Below, one piece after another: positions 34,897 through 46,100 of a stretch of 64,000 nucleotides of DNA. The notes under the pieces are model-generated. The model saw only the letters and a program-made list of their open reading frames with translations, searched no databases and had not been told where the DNA came from. Where the stretch lies: contig OY744468.1 of NCBI GenBank assembly GCA_963556145.1, forward strand, positions 4,402,001-4,466,000, read 5' to 3'. Each line of letters begins with the position of its first letter. The stretch's first letter is position 1. The translations under genes were made by a program, and so were the position numbers. The DNA is from Hygrocybe punicea (taxonomy: Eukaryota > Basidiomycota > Agaricomycetes > Agaricales > Hygrophoraceae).

Positions 34897-36415
34897 ATGA
34901 TGGGCGTTTGGCAAAACATCCAGTTCGACAACCTTCCCCCTCTTCTTCGGCCTGAAGTGGCCACGATAATGCGAGCCGTTTACCTCCATTCCTCGTCAAA
35001 TCCTCCCGTACTACCTCCCACTATCGACCAATGGTGGAACAACCCTTCCATCGGGTACCAAGTCCACAGAGATCAATCCGAGCCCAGTGTCGTAATACTT
35101 AACCTTCGTGAAGGCCAAGCAGACTACCCATCCATGGACACCCATTTCATGGTCAACTTGTCCACCCTCCGGGTACACGACAAGTTCAAAGACGTCAAGT
35201 TTCCAGTGCCTGAACAAGCTGTGGAGAGCGCACAGGCTCTGCTTCAATACGTCAGGGACTTCGTACGTGACCAAAAATTTGCTGCTGATGTTAGAAGGGT
35301 ATATCAAGCGGAGAAAATAAAGAAAGAAAGGGAGAAACATGAGGCCATGGTACAAGTACGTACTCCTTTTTATTTATACTTGGATGATCTGTATTAATTC
35401 CCGACAGGCCTTCTACAAGCGGCTTATCGATTGCGAGGGAGTTCACGCTGAGGACGCCCAATATTTTGATAACGACTGTCCAGTATGCTTCAATAACGAA
35501 GAGGGTTCAGGAATTGCTCTTGTTTCCTGTAATGGGTGCGGTGTCGTGTCTTGTATCGAGGAAGACTGCTATGGAAACCTTAATGGGATGCGGAAGTGCC
35601 AAGATCACCCCGACGTCGTTTACTGCTGCAAATGCTATGCAGACAAGGACAAATCCGTCCTTGCAGAATGCTCCATTTGCAACCTGTGGTATTGCGGATC
35701 CGACCTCAAATGTTGCAAGGGCCGACCTCTTCCGAGTCAGACGACGAAAGTTCCTGCAAAGAAACAGAGGGACCATGGCCCATCTTCCCATCAATGTGCA
35801 GACGCCTTAACTAGGCAGCACTCACCAAAGTCCATCTGTCACAATTGCTCCGCCAATATCGACGGCGGAGAGAAGTGTGATGGTCAGCACTGCTGGTCAT
35901 CACCAGGTATTATTTGCCAGGAATGCTCACCAAACGGAGGAGAGTCGTGTGCCGGGGGACATCTGTGGCTTTGCGATGCTTGCAAAGGCTCCACCGACTT
36001 TGCACCGATCTGGCCATGTCCTTCCTGCGATAGTATGTTTTGTGACAAGTGTGTGGGCATTGGACGATGCACTCATTGTGCGAAATCTACCAACTGTGCC
36101 GACTGTGTGGCCGAATCAAGCAAGAACGAACCAAATGACGATGCACCGAGACCACTTTCTTGCATGGATTGGGAATGCGAAGGGTGCGGAGGGAAGATGT
36201 GCCAGGACTGTGGGGCCATGCAAAAGGATTGTGCAAACTGTTTTGCGACAGTTTGTGGAGATTGCGCTCGAGAGGACGCTTGTGTTGGCTGCAATGGCTA
36301 CATGTGCCACCTATGTCGGAGAAAGGTATGCCATTCGTGTGGGCAATACGGAGAGATGATGATGGATGAGTTTGCTATGGAAGCGGCATATGATGATTAT
36401 GGTGATTATTACTGA
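34897..36415 (+). CDS. Cysteine-rich protein with many CxxC pairs, unknown function
   Basis: I do not recognise a named family. Two exons, 34897-35355 and 35408-36415, give 488 residues. The first 150 residues are ordinary and end in a charged helix (YQAEKIKKEREKHEAM). The second exon (335 residues) holds 49 Cys and about 18 CxxC pairs, for example CPVC, CNGC, CSIC, CHNC, CDAC, CPSC, CTHC, CEGC and CHSC, plus scattered His. This spacing fits a chain of RING-like or zinc-ribbon fingers; a RING-type ubiquitin ligase or zinc scaffold is possible but unproven. The C-terminus is acidic and Tyr-rich (YDDYGDYY). No signal peptide or membrane segment is seen, so a zinc-bound cytosolic or nuclear protein is more likely than a secreted disulfide protein. 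Confidence 0.75.
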
Positions 36416-36520
36416 CAGTATAGGTATGAATGGATGAATATATGTACAATTCAATTATGTTGTTCCGAATATTCTTTGTAAGTTGCTTACGAGGCGTGAG
36501 AATTATAATTATAATTTTGC

Positions 36521-36887
36521 ATGGCAACGCCAGTCATCATTGGCCTTGGAGCAATCGCGGCTGCCCTCACCGGACGCCATCTCATTCGAAGAAGTATATT
36601 TGCTGGCAGGGGCACGGCCGAGCAATGGGTCAAGGGAGGCTTCAAGGCGAAAATAGATCGCAAGGAAGCAATCGCCATCCTTGGCCTCAAGTCGGTCGTC
36701 CTTTCCTTTCGTTAAGCTCTTGTCTTACCCCCATAGGGACGGCCTACAACTACGGACCAAGCTGAAAGACGCCCATCGACACATCATGCTCGCAAACCAT
36801 CCAGATCGAGGAGGCGCTCCATACCTCGCTAGTAAAATCAATGAAGCCAAGGATTTGCTGGAAAAGACAGAAGGGAAGGCACGGTGA
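36521..36887 (+). CDS. PAM18: Mitochondrial import motor J protein PAM18 / TIM14
   Basis: Stimulates mitochondrial Hsp70 at the TIM23 channel on the matrix side of the inner membrane. Two exons, 36521-36690 and 36737-36887, give 106 residues. One N-terminal membrane segment ([18 protein letters not shown]) precedes a GGF motif and the J domain with the essential HPD in ANHPDRGG, then [10 protein letters not shown]. Length and order are standard. The intron interrupts the Lys codon just ahead of the J domain. Confidence 0.93.
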
Positions 36888-37047
36888 TAGTCACCACTGT
36901 CGCATTTGCTACTGGTTAGCGATCCCCTTCCTTCTTTCTCAGACTGCTTCTGACTTTTTTCTCTAGTTTGTGCTCAATGTATCGATAGCTTATAATCACA
37001 CTTATCGTCGCTGATTAAGTAAGCCTACAATCCTTTTCCCCTTCCCC

Positions 37048-37954
37048 ATGACTTTGGAATTACGGCCATCAAGATTGGGTACCAAGGAGCAGTAAGCATC
37101 AACAAGTACCGCAACAATCAATCGTCCAATCAACTTCATCAGCTGGGATCATGTATATGAAGCAGAACTCGCGAACTTCAATGACATTGGAGATGAGGGG
37201 GAGATATGGTGGGTGTGATTTACTCTATATCTGGTCGTTATGGTTCCAAATAATACAGGTTCGGTATGGAGAGTGTCCAGGAAATGGTCGATTGGGCCTT
37301 GCACTACGTACCACCGAGTTCCAATCCCTCCATCCTCGAAGTCGGCAGCGGAAACGGCGTCCTTCTGTTTGCTCTTGTCGAAGGCGGTTATGCAGCGAAT
37401 ACAATTTTGGGGATCGATTACTGTTCCGATGCTGTTCACCTCGCTCGACTAATCGCCGCTACTCGAGGCTGTGACCAAATCAGCTTCGCCGTCTGCGATT
37501 TCTTGAAGGAGAGTCCCCCATCATTATTACCAGGAAATTCAGACAGTCTATGGACTCTCTTGTTGGACAAAGGCACATTTGATGCCATTGCACTAGGAGA
37601 GAAAGATGAGTACGGCCGATCACCCAGTATCCACTATCCTGTACATGTCGCGAATTTGTTGCAACCTGGGGGATATTTTCTTATCACCTGTATGTTGATT
37701 TGTGGATTTTTATCGTCTAGAAGATTCATATCTTCCCGAATCATAGCCTGCAATTTCACGGAGGACGAGTTAAGAGCCAGTTTTGAATGTCCAGAAACTG
37801 GTCTCATTTATCAGTGCGTCATATGGATATACTCTAGTTATGCTGATATGACACGTTTTGCAGCTCCCGAATACAGCATCCCGTATTTACGTACGGAGGC
37901 AAGAGTGGCAGCATCTGTTCGAGTGTTGCATTCCAAAAATCAAGTTCGCCGTAA
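37048..37954 (+). CDS. EFM4: Protein-lysine N-methyltransferase EFM4 (METTL10 type)
   Basis: A SAM-dependent enzyme that in yeast methylates a lysine of elongation factor eEF1A. Five exons give 232 residues: 37048-37091, 37143-37208, 37259-37689, 37747-37813 and 37864-37954. Seen: the SxLGTKE start, WDHVYEAELANF, FGMESVQEMVDW, SAM motif I ILEVGSGNGVLL, LGIDYCSDAVHLA, the D-K-G-T-F-D-A motif near the middle, and a C-terminal TYGGKSG. Target and reaction are taken from family knowledge. The gene ends only 30 bp before the converging SGD1/NOM1 stop. Confidence 0.9.
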
Positions 37955-37984
37955 TGATGATGTATAAAAACTGTCAGATGGCGC

Positions 37985-40900
37985 CTACGCGCAATTCCGT
38001 AGGGTATCCTTTGCAATTTCGCTAGCCCACTTGACCAGCTCACCCTCATCACCGCATCGAAACGTTTCTAAGATGAAATATGCCAAACCCATGGCTAAAG
38101 CTTCCATTCTCGCCACTTTCTTGAATATATCTTCCACGGCGGAATGTTGTCGCGTGATTGGATGCTCTTTCCAGTTGGAGCTGACCATTGGAGTGGAAAC
38201 CTGGCTACTGACGAACAATTGGATGAATAATTCCTTTAGGAACTCTCCCGTCTGCTTTTTGAGAACCGTGAAGTCGACGGGCTGTACCCAAGACATTCAG
38301 TCACATTCAACAAAATGTATCATATTCGAAAGGTACCTTGAAAATGGCCAGTGAAGAACAATCTTTAGCTATCCACCACGCGTAAGCCTTGGCTATATTC
38401 TTCAGGCGTGTGGTAGAGGTATGTTGAACATCGTTGAATCTGTCGACGTTGTCTTTGATATTCTTGGTCACTTCTGCGCCACCAACATTACTCTCGCCGA
38501 GATCGCGCAGGAGATCCCAAAAACAGAATTGCACGGTGATCTTGTGGGAGTGAGATGTTCGACAGAGATGTTGACAGACGAGGGTGTAATAGGGATTATA
38601 TGACTTCTCCTACAGGAAAGATTTAGAAATGACCGTACGAAATTCCCATGCACGCACGTACATTACCACAGCAATGTAGAATAACCTTCACTATTTCGCG
38701 CTGCTGGACATCGGTCAAGTTCAACTGCGAAAGTCGATCGCAGGCATCAACATAGTCCTATACCGAGGTGTCAACCAACGAGCTGAGAGGGACACGTAGA
38801 ATATACATCACTGCTCATGAGAACAACAAAGATGCTTCGTCGAACATCAGTATTCATGCCTTGCTTCTTAGCCAGATCCAGCAAGGTGTTGCTATACGGG
38901 TCATCCATAGATTTTGCGTCCTCCGATTTGGCTGCGTGCCGACGATCCAAAAGGGGGTCCCCTCCCCATGCTGCTCCGACCAACCACCACTTGCCTTTGC
39001 TCTCTGCAGAGTGATGGTCTTCCAGAGAGGCACGGAGAGGCTCGTGTGCTATGACTAGATAAAGCAAATCAAAGTCCCATTCGGAATATCAAATTTACCG
39101 GACGAACCATGACGCTTCTTGCTGAGGCCCGACAAAAACTTCTTCATCCGCTCTACAGCATCACCTCCTTGGTTTTGTGTAATGTTTCTTCTCAACTTGT
39201 TGTTCTTTAGATTAGTCAGGGTCTCGATCATGAATCGAGTGCGTGAGCTGTTGATATTCGCTTAATTCCGGGGAGCTTTGAATTTGGAGGAGGGTAAATT
39301 ACGATAGAGTGTTGTCTTCGTCGGAAAGCTTGCTTTGGACTATCTGGATGATGTCCTTCAGCGCGGAGGGGTCGTCCTGACGAAGTTGTTGCCCAGAATC
39401 TTCGCGCGAGAATGAACCATCAACATCAGAATGGAGCTATCGAAGCAGAGAATACGCTTACTTCGAACGATTTTCAGTAAAAGCTCCACGCCGAACTCGG
39501 TAAGTTTCTCCCTAAGCAGACTGCGGATGATATCGAAGATCAGGACAGAGGAGATTACTTGGAAATTGTAAAGCTCTGAAACCAGAACAATGAGATTCGA
39601 ACACCCTTTTCCTTGTGTTTCTGGGCCATCTTGCAGAGTTTCGACAGCGGGAATATTTTGTAGGGCTCGGTAGTGCTGCTCATACATCGCCACCACGTTC
39701 TGCACAAAAAAGGCAGCTATATAATGGTTGCAGTTAATGATAAATGTGAGTAAGGAGGATAAAATGACAATACCGAATTCGAGGCCTACTATTTTGTGCA
39801 AACTGGATACAAATGCCGCATGCAGAACTACGTAGGAGTCAAGGAGCGACGAATGAGATGATATTCCGTCGATGATAAGTTTGGTCAATGTATTTGTAAC
39901 ATCTGGTCAGAATGTTAGCATTGATTGCGTCTGGGGTGTGTCATGCCTCACCGTGACGTCGTTGGTTGCGGTATACGCCTTCCACACCATCAAGAATTGC
40001 AGCCATATTTTGTTCACTCAATCTGTGAACTATCGTGTTAGATGGAAGCAACAGGCTGCATATGAATTGTAGTACCGATTGAGCAGACCTTTGAGTTGCC
40101 GTTGGAGTTTGATGAGGTCCTCCGAATCGTTCATGTCATTGAGCTTGGCAGGATCACGTCTAATCTGAGGTGGAATATACCGAGAACCTATGCGTTGTGA
40201 TGAGGGAGAGGATGGAGAAACACCAATGAACTACAAGCACCGCTGGCAGGTTTGTTGTCGGACACAGTGTCCTCCTGAACAGTAGAATTGTTGATACCAA
40301 GCCATTCATCTACTTCTTCGTCTTCCTCAAGGCTATCTACGGTGCCTGAGAAATTCTCTTCTTGTTCGGGATCCTGGGAGAATTTCAACATACATGAAGA
40401 ATCACCCAAAGACACGCAAACCTGAGCACGAGGAGCTAAAGAAGAAGCGAAATCAAAAAGGTCTGCACAAAATACAGGTGAGATAGGCAAACGCAAATCG
40501 ACATAAATGTATCCACACCGTCCAAGCCATCGCCTCTCGAGGAGCTTGTCCCAGATTTTTGTCCAAGTTTTGATTCAAGGTAAGCTATGTAAGCATCTTC
40601 GTCCTTTTCCCTCTGACTTTTAAAGGATTTCCCGAAAGGATTCAAGGATCGTCCAGTGTGGGCTTCAAGGGGAGTTTGGGGTTGTGGTTGTGGTTTTGCC
40701 TGTGCAGGACGCGTTGCAGTTTCAAAGCTAATTATCTTCGATTTCTTTCTCTTCGGGGAATCAGCATGCTCCTCTTCAACAAAGCTGGCCGGGGTCGTTG
40801 AAAAAAACTGTGCTTTGCGTTTCTTTCGCCCGATGCGCTCTAGCTTTCTTGTCTCTTTGCGAGAAACCTGTGGTTTGTACGCCTTTTTCGTATGCGAGTG

Positions 40901-41023
40901 ATTGTTATCTGGGACTCAGGTTGAGCGCAATCCTCCTTGCTAGTGTGACTACAACGCACCTCCGGGTTCGTTTATTCTCTCTAACAGACTGTAAGGAAGA
41001 CGAATCGTGGAAGACCGTGTCAT
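37985..41023 (-). CDS. SGD1: Nucleolar MIF4G-MA3 protein (SGD1/NOM1)
   Basis: A nucleolar factor for 40S ribosomal subunit production. Fourteen exons give 786 residues: 41023-40960, 40908-40519, 40462-40422, 40373-40235, 40187-40076, 40022-39952, 39902-39774, 39716-39462, 39399-39303, 39247-39099, 39054-38807, 38757-38662, 38609-38337 and 38281-37985. The basic, Lys-rich N-terminus (KPQVSRKETRKLERIGRKK) is followed by the entry motif SRYIPPQIRR, the MIF4G helices (SEQNMAAILDGVEGVY, IDGISSHSSLLDSYV), the central GKWWLVGAAW block, and the MA3 domain (VTVQFCFWDLLRDLGE and on). The donor ending exon 10 could also be 10 nt earlier; both keep frame after adjustment. The first exon encodes LPYSLLERI, as expected for the family start. 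Confidence 0.9.
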
Positions 41024-41261
41024 ATTAATATTATTGGTACAAATAAACAAAGACGTCACCATTATTTCAACACGTTAACACGTTAACACTCATAGGTTCA
41101 TTGCAGGTCACTACCGTTGTTGCAGTCACCACCGTTATAAGGATGACCTTTCACAAGACAAACAATTAACCCAAGCCTCTACAGACACCGGGACAACATA
41201 TGATATAACGACCAGAAGACAATCATCTGCCAACAAACCATCTATGTGCTCAACATATATC

Positions 41262-42817
41262 TTATCTTGGGTCCAGGACATCTACCACAGATTCCAATAG
41301 CACCTTGGGCCGCAGCAATAACCGTCTTTCAATGGTACCTTCCCCCTCCGACTTCCCCAGTTCGCCCGAAATGCGTGTCGTACACCTCAATCCCAATTCT
41401 GTCGTGCAGAGAACAGCGCCCCTCGATGGACCGTAATCTCCAAAGGCATCGTGCATGCTTTTGGCATCGAATAATTCGGAGTGTTCTACTGCGACAACTT
41501 CAAAATTTGTTGACATAATTTCTTCCTTTGTCACTTGCGCAAGTTTCTGTACTGTCCTGGCGATCCGTCGCACCTGTTCTCCAAAGCGGACTCGGAGGCC
41601 TTCACAAATGGGCGGTGTCGTATTCAAACAGCCCGAAATTACAAATATATCCGACGACAAACGGAAAGTGGTTTCCGCAAGTTCGTTAACTTCCCGCTCC
41701 TCTAGGCTGGGTTGAAGATCATGGATGTGACGGTGAGTGAGTGCGCGCCATCGGGCAGAAGTGGGCTGGGGCTCTGCGCGTAATAACTAGCTCAACTGCA
41801 ATGCTGGCTGTGAAATCAAATTGAGATCTCACCTGACAACGCTATGTGGGCATAGATTGTGGACAAAACAGCGTTGGATTTTGCTTGGAGACCAATGCAG
41901 AACAAGGACAAGGTGCTGGAAATGAATGTAGAGATACAACCCTGCAATGCGAGCTGAACGAGTATCGGATCCTGTGCATGATCTCGCGTCGCTAGCATCC
42001 GCGATAATTTTGGTCCCAATCTTGGTATGATTTCCTGTTTGCTTTGTGATGGCGCTGATCGAGCACAAAAAGTACAAAGTTCACTCGCAGATGCAGCGAA
42101 TTGAAGGATCTCGGAATTCAAGTCGTGGACGGCTTGGATAACTTGAGCGCCAGACCAACGGTCGGTTTTCGTAAGGAAGACTTCGAGACTGCGGGTATGC
42201 GCTGTCTGCTCTTGCATTGTCGACATCGCTTGTGCCATCACCTCTCCTTCATGATCCTCTTTGGCGGCGCTCTGCCCATACCGGTGTCTTCGGTGCTGAT
42301 TTAGGTTCACGACATTTTCTCTACTCTCCTTCGGTACAAGTTGTGTTCGCTGCTTTTGATCGCCATCGCTACGGCGACGGTCTGACCTTGACGTTCCCTT
42401 CAATTTCTCCACTTCAATCTCCTTCAATCTGAGCGCATCGTTCTGCTCCCGAAGTGTGTCCTCGAGCAACTTGCATCGTTCGTCTAATCTGGTTATCTCT
42501 ATTCGAGACCGTGAAAGTTCAGCCCTGGTAACATCGAGTTCGCGGCGCATGGAAGGAAGAGTCGAGCCCGATGCTGAAGAGTTGCAAGGACATGCACTGC
42601 AATACTGGCTGTTATCGGGTCTATTCGAATCAGGACAGTGTGTCAGCTTTTGTATGTGGATATAAAACAAGAGCCCTCGAACTGACTGGAATTCAGCTGT
42701 TGGTCCTCCAAGAAACAACGAGGTACTGCGGAGGGTGAATCCGACCGTAGCCTCGTATAAGTCTCTGAGATGAGCGCCCGCGATGGGGAGCACGCCAGTG
42801 GTGACAGCACCAAACAT
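41262..42817 (-). CDS. Coiled-coil protein of a basidiomycete-type family, unknown function
   Basis: Three exons, 42817-42687, 42608-41833 and 41773-41262, give about 472 residues. A hydrophobic N-terminal stretch is followed by a heptad-rich coil (MRRELDVTRAELSRSRIEI and on) and a C-terminal globular part with SGAQVIQAVHDLNSEILQFA, ARWRALTHRHIHDL and AVLCTTELGLRC near the end. The same order (coil, a leucine-rich ADxxS...LNxEI block, then a late LCTTxLGL motif) occurs in many basidiomycete proteins I recall, but no function is known. The start is uncertain: the first exon could belong to a different leader. There is no catalytic motif. Confidence 0.7.
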
Positions 42818-43162
42818 TGGGTTGCGATAATCGCAGATCCTTCACTTTTTCAGTTGGGTGATAATTCGTTATACCTAGCAAGGTTTAAAAAAATTATCGT
42901 CCCTTACGGAGGTGCGGAAGCCACTTTGGCACGCCGACAACGCGTTTTGCTGTCCGATGGGAATAGATCTTGCTGTTTGAACTTTGAAACGCCTGTTGAA
43001 GTAAAAAAAGCCTCGTGGTCGAGTTTTTTTCTTTTTCATTCTTCTTCTGTACCCCAAAACGATACTTTCCATGATAATACACTCACTGCATATCTTGCCA
43101 CTTACCTTCTTGTCGTGCAAACTCGAACTTGATTATTTTCCTGTCTGAGGTAGTTCATTGGG
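42818..43162. other. Divergent intergenic region
   Basis: A 345-bp gap between the starts of the coiled-coil gene (-) and the Hsp70-like gene (+), which should contain both promoters. It includes T-rich tracts (43020-43050). An ORF on the plus strand (to 43132) shows no conserved content. Confidence 0.45.
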
Positions 43163-46100
43163 ATGAAGCCAACTGCAGAAATTCGGAAACCGCACCAGGG
43201 GGCAGGTCGTTCCTTGGTGATTGCCCTCGACATCGGAACAACCTTCAGCGGGGTCTCTTACGCCATTCTTGAGCCTGGAGAAGTTCCCAAAATCCATGGT
43301 GTTACTCGGTATGCCTTTGACAAGAGATGCCATCTTGATTCTTACCTTGCACAATGGTACTTAGTTTCCCCGGTCAAGAACATGTCGTAGGAAACTCCAA
43401 GATCCCATCCATCATGTTTTACGATAGGTTTGGGAACATGAAAGCTGCTGGCGCTGAGGCAGAAAACGCCTCCATACTCTCACAAGCAGAGGAAGAAGGA
43501 TGGACCAAGACTGAACTGTAACATTGTTATCTCAACCGTAAAAAACAACCCTGATATCCATCCTTATCTAGTTTTAAACTTCGCCTTCGTCCGAAAACCA
43601 TGAAACTGGATATGAACGGCATGCGTCTCAGCCCGCTTCCGCGAAAAAAAACTGCTTCCGATGTATTTGGAGATTTTCTATCCTGTAATTGCCCTAGTTT
43701 GTTTCACCTGCCGATCTCAAGTTCAGCTTTGACTAGATCTATTCCTCTGTACTCGTAATTTTATCACCGACACCCACGCGAACGGTGAGGCGCTCTGGCA
43801 TGCCGTTGAACACGATATTCAGTTCGTGCTAAGCCATCCAAATGGATGGGAAGGGGCACAACAGATGAAAATACGTAGAAGCGCCATTTATGGTGGATTG
43901 ATCCCTGATACGAGCGAAGGCAAGGCCAGGATTCGTTTTGTAACAGAAGGCGAGGCAAGTTTGCACGCTTGCGTGTTGAACGGTTTGGCAGCTGATGTTC
44001 TCTCGGTTTGACGCTTCCCTTGATAATTAGAGTACCAATACTGAATTTTGGAATATAGGACCCGTCTAATCCTGGCTTCCTTGTCGTCGATGCTGGAGGT
44101 GGTACTTTAGATATCAGTTCTTACGCCATCCGGGGAACCGTTCCCCTGGTAATCGAGGAAATCGCTCCTCCCGATTGTACGGCTTAGTCCTCTTGTCCAG
44201 AAAGTCATTTCCCAACTAATACTCGGCAGGCATCTTTGCTGGCTCGGTCTTTGTGAGCCACCGGGCAAGGGAGTTTCTTAGAGGTAAAAATGATTGCTTA
44301 GGCGTATTGTTCCCACTTCTGACCCAAACACAGAAAAACTCAAGAACTCCAAGTACGGGACTGAGGATTCGGTGGATCACATCACAAAACGGTTTGATGA
44401 AACGACCAAACGATTATTCCGCGATAGAAAGGAACCACAATTTATTCCGTTTGGGTCTCCACTTGATAAGGACCTGAGTGTTGGGATTAGAGGTGGCCAG
44501 TTGAAATTAGCAGGGTATGTATGGGTCATCATGCAAGTTGTGGCGTGGACTCAAATTTTCTTAGTGACGAGGTTGCCGATCTATTTGAGCCTTCTGTGGG
44601 AGCCGCCGTCGCATCCATCAGGGCCCAGATAGACGCTTCCGCCGGGGCTGTCAAGGTGACATCATACATAATCACTACGCTGCCATGGCTAAGTCGTTCC
44701 TAGTCTGTTTGGTTAGTCGGAGGGTTTGCGGCCAGCCCATATCTATTTAAACAGCTTCAAGAACGTCTAGCTCCAATGAATGTGATGGTTAGTAGGCCGG
44801 ACAGTCAAACGTGAGTTTCCCTGTTCAGAAGGTGTTATTATACTTGATAATAATTTCTCGCTTAAATTAGATCTAAGGCAGTTGCAGATGGAGCCATTGG
44901 TTTCTACTGTGACCATCATGTCTCTGCTCGCATGTCGAAGTTCATGTACGGCGTGGAGTATCTCCGCGAGTTTGATCAACGAGACGAGGAACATATTTCG
45001 AGAAGGGGAAGACTTTGCGAACTACCTTCCGGTCCAAGGCTGTTGCCAGATGCATTTGACTGTATCCTTGCCAGAGTGCGTGTTGTATTTGTTTTACGGA
45101 CTGAAGTTGAGGTTAATCTTGCACTACAGCGCGTGAAGGTCAAGGAATCAACAGTTTTCAGTCGAAAATATTGCACGGAGCTTACAAGTCTATCATCACT
45201 GTCGGTATTTGAAGTTGACATCTGGTGCTACAGAGGAGGTGATACCATCCCGAAATGGATTCTTAGACAAGGAGGTTAGCAATTGACCTGTGCAGAACCA
45301 GGTCAATTCTTGACTGATAACACGGGCCTCTAGATCACTTTTCCACGCTGTGCGTCGTCCGAGCAGATCTATCTCCATTGAGCGGCAGTGCCCAATCGAA
45401 ACAGGGCAAGAATGGGAAGACATACTGGACTATCATTTTCTCCGTTGAGATTCACTTTGGTTTGACGGAATTTAGAGCTAGGATCAAATGGGTAGATAAT
45501 GTGTGTTGACATTCCTCTTTGCAAGTCCTTCGGCTAACTCTACCTCTTGTCTTGAAGGGCGAGACGAAGTAGTGAGTACCTGTATTTCGACTTGAACTTC
45601 CGTATTCAAGTTGTCCACTTTAGCGGACCTGCAACTATTGTTTATAACGAGAGCGGACATCGCGCAGACGAGGAGGAGCCAGATAGCGCACCTGAAGATG
45701 ATGCGATTCCCATGTACCCAGATTCCCAAAAGCAGGCGTCGAAACCTGCTTCTCGCGTTCATACTCCTGGTAATGTCACTCCAAGTGGCAGCAAAGAAGC
45801 TCCGGCTTTCGAACATCCAAAATCAGATGCATGGTTCGGGGTTCCTGAAATAAAGAGTTCAGGAGTTGAGCGTACCACGTCGAAAACAGGATCTTTGTCT
45901 CCGTATCCTTCACACGCCGATGCCGATCGAGACGGTAGACGGCCGGACGAGAGTGGGAAGGAGAAAGGCAAGGAGAAAGGCAAGGAGAAAGACATTGGAA
46001 AGTCGTCTGAGAGGGCAAAAGAGAAACAGAAATCGTCGAGATCCCAATCAGATGGCATAAAACATGGGGACACCCTCACACCGGAATGGGATTCGCCAAA

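Noticed and set aside
42770..43132. A 120-codon plus-strand ORF between two divergent genes
   Set aside because: It overlaps the first exon of the coiled-coil gene, has no recognisable motif, and ends just before the well-supported Hsp70-like start.
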